DNA of 64,000 nt from positions 18,375 to 82,374 of the forward strand of contig JBAXWB010000025.1 of the NCBI GenBank assembly GCA_037128595.1. The letters are read 5' to 3'. Positions 60,419 through 64,000 of this stretch are shown here, piece by piece; positions within the stretch are counted from its first letter, which is position 1; every line of letters starts with the position of its first letter. A model generated the notes under the pieces. That model had not been told where the DNA came from. It did not search any database and saw nothing but the letters and a program-made list of their open reading frames with translations. The stretch is from a bacterium. Lineage in GTDB: Bacteria > Verrucomicrobiota > Kiritimatiellia > CAIKKV01 > CAITUY01. The position numbers and the translations under genes were made by a program.

Positions 60419-62341
60419 CTACGCAACCGCATCGGTGAAGCGGGAGGCGATGCACAACACGCTGGCGGTGTCGGAAGGAGTGTAGTCCGGAACGAGGCGG
60501 TTCAGGGTGGCCTTGATGCGGGCGGCATCGTGCACATTGGCGTCTGCCGTAAGCTCGGCGAGCGTGGCGAGAATCTGATCGCGCCGGGCGGAACTGGTGG
60601 CCGCGTCACGACGCAACACCATGATTTTCTCATGCGGGGTCGGGACAATCCCCTCGCCATGGGTAATAAGCTCCTCATAGAGTTTTTCCCCCGGCCGCAG
60701 CCCGGTGTAGACGATCTTGATATCGCGATCCGGTTCCTTGCCGGAAAGCCGGATCAGGTCGCGCGCCATATCAGCGATTTTAACCGGCGTCCCCATTTCC
60801 AGAATAAAGATCTCTCCCCCTTCGCCCAGGGAACCGGCCTGAAGCACGAGCTGACTCGCCTCCGGAATGGTCATAAAGTAGCGCGTCATTTCCGGATCGG
60901 TGACGGTGACGGGGCCGCCGGCCTTGATCTGACTTTGGAAAAGCGGAATGGCTGATCCGGAAGAGCCCACGACATTACCGAAGCGAACCGCCATGAAGCG
61001 GGTTTTCGAGGCAGGCCGGGATTGAAGCAGGACCTCCACTACCCGCTTGCTTGCCCCCATCACATTGGTCGGGCGAACGGCCTTGTCGGTAGAGATAAAC
61101 ACACAGCGTTCGACGCCATATTTATCCGCCGTATCCATGATCGTCTGGCTTCCCAGGACGTTGTTGAAAACCGCCTCCCAGGGATTCAGTTCAACCATGG
61201 GAACGTGTTTGCAGGCGGCGGCATGAAAAACCACCTGGGGCCGGTAATGTTCAAATATGCGATCCATTAAGGGCCGATCCTGAACACGTCCCATGGCGGG
61301 AAAGATGTGAGGAAATTTGCGTTCCGTGCGGAGTTCCATCTCCATGCGATACAGATTGAACTCCGAGCCCTCGATCAGGATCAGCGCGGCCGGTTTAAAG
61401 CGGATAATCTGGCGGCATAACTCCGAGCCAATGGAACCCCCCGCACCCGTAACCGCCACCGTCTTGCCGGTCAGGTAGTGACCAATCCCCTCGATATCGA
61501 GCTTCACCGGCGACCGACCGAGTAAATCCTCGAAGTTGACGGGGCGTAGATCATTGATGGTCACCTGGCCATCGATCAAGGAAGTCAACGAGGGCAACGT
61601 CCTGAACGGCAGTCCAGATTTTTCACAGAGGGTGACAATTTCCCGCATCCGGTCACCAGCCACCGAGGGCATGGCAATGAGCGTCTCGGTGGCCTGAAAC
61701 GCTTCGGCGAACCGTTTCAGATGAGTGACAGGGCCACGGACAGGAATCCCGAGCAGGGAACGGTGGTGCTTGGTCGAATCATCATCCAGACAACAAACGA
61801 TGCGGAAAGGAGACAGGAGATTCCCCTGGACCTCGCGGATGATTTTATCTGCGGCATCGCCTGCGCCGATAATGATCAGGTTCGTCTGATGGGGCGGAGT
61901 ATCGTCCGCCTCAGCCTTCCAGCCCGGGATCTGTTGCCGTATCGAAAACAGCATCCGGATCCCCGCCCGGATCCCCCCGCAGAAAAAGAGGGTGAAAATG
62001 CTGTCGGCAATAAAGACCGAACGGGGATAGCCGGAAAAGCGGATCAAGAAGGTCAGACCGGCCATGATAATCAGCGTGGCGAGCAGGGAGGCCTTGAGCA
62101 GGCGCACGGCATCGGGGATACTGGTATAGCGCCACATCCCCCGATAGACCCCCATGAAAAAGAAGGTAGCGACCTTGACCGAGACGAGCCAAGGCAAGAT
62201 GACCAGGATGTTATGGTATTCGCCATGAGGAATAGCGCAGGTGAAGCGCGCAGCATAGGCCATGAAAAGCGACACCACAAAAAAGATGATGTCGGCGCCG
62301 ACTAACAGGTAGAAATTGCGGTTTTTTAATTGATGGATCAT
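60419..62341 (-). CDS. Membrane-bound nucleotide-sugar 4,6-dehydratase (CapD/WbpM/FlaA1 family)
   Basis: A 640-residue protein. Four to five membrane helices (residues about 10-120) precede a first nucleotide-binding domain (NLIIIGAGDAADKIIREV near residue 155) and a second, catalytic extended-SDR domain (VAVTGAGGSIGSELCRQI near residue 293). STDKAVRPTNVMGASKR near residue 410 is the FlaA1/CapD signature. WbpM-type enzymes turn UDP-GlcNAc into the 4-keto-6-deoxy sugar used in O-antigen or capsule. It may serve the same surface polymer as the genes at 36-39.6 kb. The start at 62341 gives a normal length. Confidence 0.92.
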   Translation of the reverse strand: MIHQLKNRNFYLLVGADIIFFVVSLFMAYAARFTCAIPHGEYHNILVILPWLVSVKVATFFFMGVYRGMWRYTSIPDAVRLLKASLLATLIIMAGLTFLIRFSGYPRSVFIADSIFTLFFCGGIRAGIRMLFSIRQQIPGWKAEADDTPPHQTNLIIIGAGDAADKIIREVQGNLLSPFRIVCCLDDDSTKHHRSLLGIPVRGPVTHLKRFAEAFQATETLIAMPSVAGDRMREIVTLCEKSGLPFRTLPSLTSLIDGQVTINDLRPVNFEDLLGRSPVKLDIEGIGHYLTGKTVAVTGAGGSIGSELCRQIIRFKPAALILIEGSEFNLYRMEMELRTERKFPHIFPAMGRVQDRPLMDRIFEHYRPQVVFHAAACKHVPMVELNPWEAVFNNVLGSQTIMDTADKYGVERCVFISTDKAVRPTNVMGASKRVVEVLLQSRPASKTRFMAVRFGNVVGSSGSAIPLFQSQIKAGGPVTVTDPEMTRYFMTIPEASQLVLQAGSLGEGGEIFILEMGTPVKIADMARDLIRLSGKEPDRDIKIVYTGLRPGEKLYEELITHGEGIVPTPHEKIMVLRRDAATSSARRDQILATLAELTADANVHDAARIKATLNRLVPDYTPSDTASVLCIASRFTDAVA

Positions 62342-62392
62342 GGGAGTTGTGTGGGAGAGAGAATACAGAATCCAAAATCCAGAGTCCAGAAT

Positions 62393-63676
62393 TTATTCAG
62401 CACCCCGAAGCGGGTGCAACTCCTCTTGTGGGAGGGGCGCTATAGGGCCCTTGACGCTCTCCTGCTCAGAGGGGAGGTCGACAAACAGGTTTGGGAAGTA
62501 AAACGGGAGGATTTTCCCGGGAAAAGCGATGCGGAGGCGGCCTTTTTCAGAAGGACTCTCGATATAGCCTTCCTTGAGGCCCAACTTGATGATTTCGGCC
62601 GTCGTGGTCGCTCCTTTTCCCGTCAGCATGGAGACGCGCTCGCGTGAACATTCCCCCTCGTCCACCAGCGCCTTTACAACGCTCATGAGGGCCTCACGGT
62701 GTTTCGGCAAATGCAAGGCGTCATAGGCAAAGTAGCGTTCGACCCGGGTGCGCAGGTCGGCCAGATTCAGCAGGCTATCCATAAATTTAACCTGATCAAG
62801 GATCGTCTCCAGGAAAAAGGCGCAGAATCGTGACAAGCCGCGCTCGGAGAGATTGCCGCGTCCGTCGTAATCATTCTCCCGCGCCCGATCCCCCTCCTGT
62901 AGTCGTTCATAATAAAGACGCCGGGCCCGGGCGAGGCCGCGGGAAAGCGTCCATAATCCGCCGCCATCAAGTCCATGACGAATCAGCAGCGCGCGAGAAT
63001 GAATGCGGGCGACACGTCCATTACCGTCGCCGAACGGGTGAATCCAGGCCAGACGGTGATGCGCGGCGGCAATGGCCACCAGACGGTTTGTGGCCAAAAT
63101 GTGTTCATCGCCGTAGACTTCCTTGAAGCGGCTGAGGAATGCCGGCAACATCGCGAAATCAGGCGGGGTGTGTCCTCCCACGTCGACCGGGTAATCCCTG
63201 AGCTGACCCGGTACGATCCGGTACTCCTTACCGTTTGCCGTTCGTGAGATGTGCATGGATTCGGGAAGCCGACGGTAAAACTCACCGTGGATCCAGCACA
63301 GGAATTCCTGCGCGTAGACATCTACTTTTTCCCCACGAAGACGCGCCTCCATACTTTCCTCGGTCTGGATGTGAGCCAAGGCAAGTAATTGGTTTTCTCT
63401 TTGCTTCACGTCACGGGCGAAATCCTGTTCGCGCGCCCGCTCAATATCACGAGGCAATGTTTTGTGGCCTTCAATCAGGTTTGAGTAGTAGCAGTTCATG
63501 TTCCGGATAAGCGCGGCGATTTTTTCCCGGACCACACCCGAGCGCACCTTGCCGTTGAGTTCGCCCACGGCGAGCGTAATCGCCTGGGCAAGCTCCGCCA
63601 ACTCCCTGCGCTCGATATTAGGCAACAGAGGGTCCATGGATGAAATCCTGCGATAGACTGCTAATTCATCACTCAT
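62393..63676 (-). CDS. Fic-domain protein with C-terminal winged helix
   Basis: A 427-residue protein. SNLIEG at residues 65-70 is the class II inhibitory helix motif (S/T)xxxE(G/N). The Fic core motif HPFGDGNGR lies at 213-221. The C-terminal 110 residues include a winged-helix-like segment (GECSRERVSMLTGKGATTTAEI). This architecture is common among Fic AMP-transferases of unknown target. It differs from the first Fic protein (28500-29495), which has its DNA-binding-like part at the N-terminus. ATG 63676 has GTGAGA upstream. The final 30 residues are not conserved-looking. Confidence 0.88.
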   Translation of the reverse strand: MSDELAVYRRISSMDPLLPNIERRELAELAQAITLAVGELNGKVRSGVVREKIAALIRNMNCYYSNLIEGHKTLPRDIERAREQDFARDVKQRENQLLALAHIQTEESMEARLRGEKVDVYAQEFLCWIHGEFYRRLPESMHISRTANGKEYRIVPGQLRDYPVDVGGHTPPDFAMLPAFLSRFKEVYGDEHILATNRLVAIAAAHHRLAWIHPFGDGNGRVARIHSRALLIRHGLDGGGLWTLSRGLARARRLYYERLQEGDRARENDYDGRGNLSERGLSRFCAFFLETILDQVKFMDSLLNLADLRTRVERYFAYDALHLPKHREALMSVVKALVDEGECSRERVSMLTGKGATTTAEIIKLGLKEGYIESPSEKGRLRIAFPGKILPFYFPNLFVDLPSEQESVKGPIAPLPQEELHPLRGAE

Positions 63677-63780
63677 AATGAAGATCTCACTGAAGATCAT
63701 CAATAACAATCAACTTGTTCTTTATCAATAAGATACAGATAGTATACGCAAGAATATATAATAAAAACGAAAATCTTTAT

Positions 63781-63975
63781 TCAAGGGGCGTAGGGCGCAA
63801 CAGAGGGCGAGCGATTAGGGTGCTGGCTCTTGCGCGCTATGGCATTACCATCAAACGACTGGTCTTTAAGAATGCCTAGCGCATCTTTTACCAATCCCGC
63901 CACCCGTTCCACACATCTGCCTCCGTCAGCGCCGTGCTGGGCGGCTGTTGTCACGTCCTGATTTCCGTTTGACAC
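63781..63975 (-). CDS. Possible small protein, unrecognised
   Basis: A 64-codon frame with a GTG start and GGA about 5 nt upstream. The translated sequence (including CVERVAGLVKDALGILKDQ) has one possible amphipathic helix and a proline-rich end, and matches nothing I recognise. The frame lies near the window edge. It may be a real small gene, a remnant, or chance. Confidence 0.3.
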   Translation of the reverse strand: MSNGNQDVTTAAQHGADGGRCVERVAGLVKDALGILKDQSFDGNAIARKSQHPNRSPSVAPYAP

Positions 63976-64000
63976 TTTTCCATTGTTAACTGATCTGCTT

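Noticed and set aside
62393..63676. FicT/FicA-type toxin-antitoxin
   Set aside because: The inhibitory motif is inside the Fic protein itself (class II), so no separate antitoxin is expected, and none is seen.
63710..63780. AT-rich stretch as a replication or attachment site
   Set aside because: It is only about 70 bp with no repeated boxes; it looks like an ordinary promoter region for the Fic gene.

Overview
The window is 64 kb of G+C-rich bacterial chromosome with tightly packed genes on both strands. No tRNA, rRNA, CRISPR array or phage module is visible. The gene content points to the PVC superphylum, perhaps Kiritimatiellota, Lentisphaerota or Verrucomicrobiota. It includes several Gfo/Idh/MocA oxidoreductases, a ceramidase-like hydrolase, a CBM9-like domain protein, a cytoplasmic GH20 enzyme and sugar symporters. 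This placement is inference from gene content; no marker-gene tree could be run.

Layout. 1-2.4 kb: the end of a glycosyltransferase, a REP-associated transposase with its palindromes, and a TerC-family protein. 2.4-17.9 kb: carbohydrate catabolism, with an aldolase/SDR/oxidoreductase cluster opposite an AraC regulator, two sugar transporters, NagB- and NagA-like enzymes, a CBM9-like protein, a FGGY kinase, a ceramidase-like protein, a second oxidoreductase and a divergent DeoR regulator. 18-23.5 kb: deacetylase, class III aminotransferase, oxidoreductase, polyol dehydrogenase and methyltransferase. 23.5-32 kb: a radical SAM enzyme, a lipoprotein esterase, a large M16 peptidase, a Fic protein and an ABC exporter. 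32.3-36 kb: translation genes (efp-epmA, and rplU-rpmA-obg on the other strand) and a PilZ protein. 36-42 kb: nucleotide-sugar genes for surface polysaccharide, a cobalamin riboswitch with terminator ahead of cobT, and an SGNH protein. 42-54 kb: two DEAD-box helicases, a NYN-domain protein, a FecR protein, RNase D, a GH20 enzyme, and an FmdB-like protein followed by DAHP synthase. 54-64 kb: RNase III, a XerD-like recombinase, an MgtE-sensor/NRAMP-like pair, an incomplete histidine-kinase-like protein, VanZ, a CapD/WbpM-type dehydratase and a second Fic protein.

The most unusual content lies between and at the ends of genes. (1) A family of about 27-nt stem-loops has a conserved loop (GACAGAGC) and tail (CTCCATT), but its stem sequence changes on both sides together, so pairing is kept while sequence is not. 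(2) A 417-bp terminal-inverted-repeat element with no transposase sits in the loop of one of these hairpins, flanked by two copies of the 8-nt loop. (3) Arrays of short units (7, 8 or 9 nt) are often arranged as two inverted arms. They supply start codons, stop codons and C-terminal residues to neighbouring genes, and some lie in frame inside proteins. (4) A second REP family surrounds a REP-associated tyrosine transposase.
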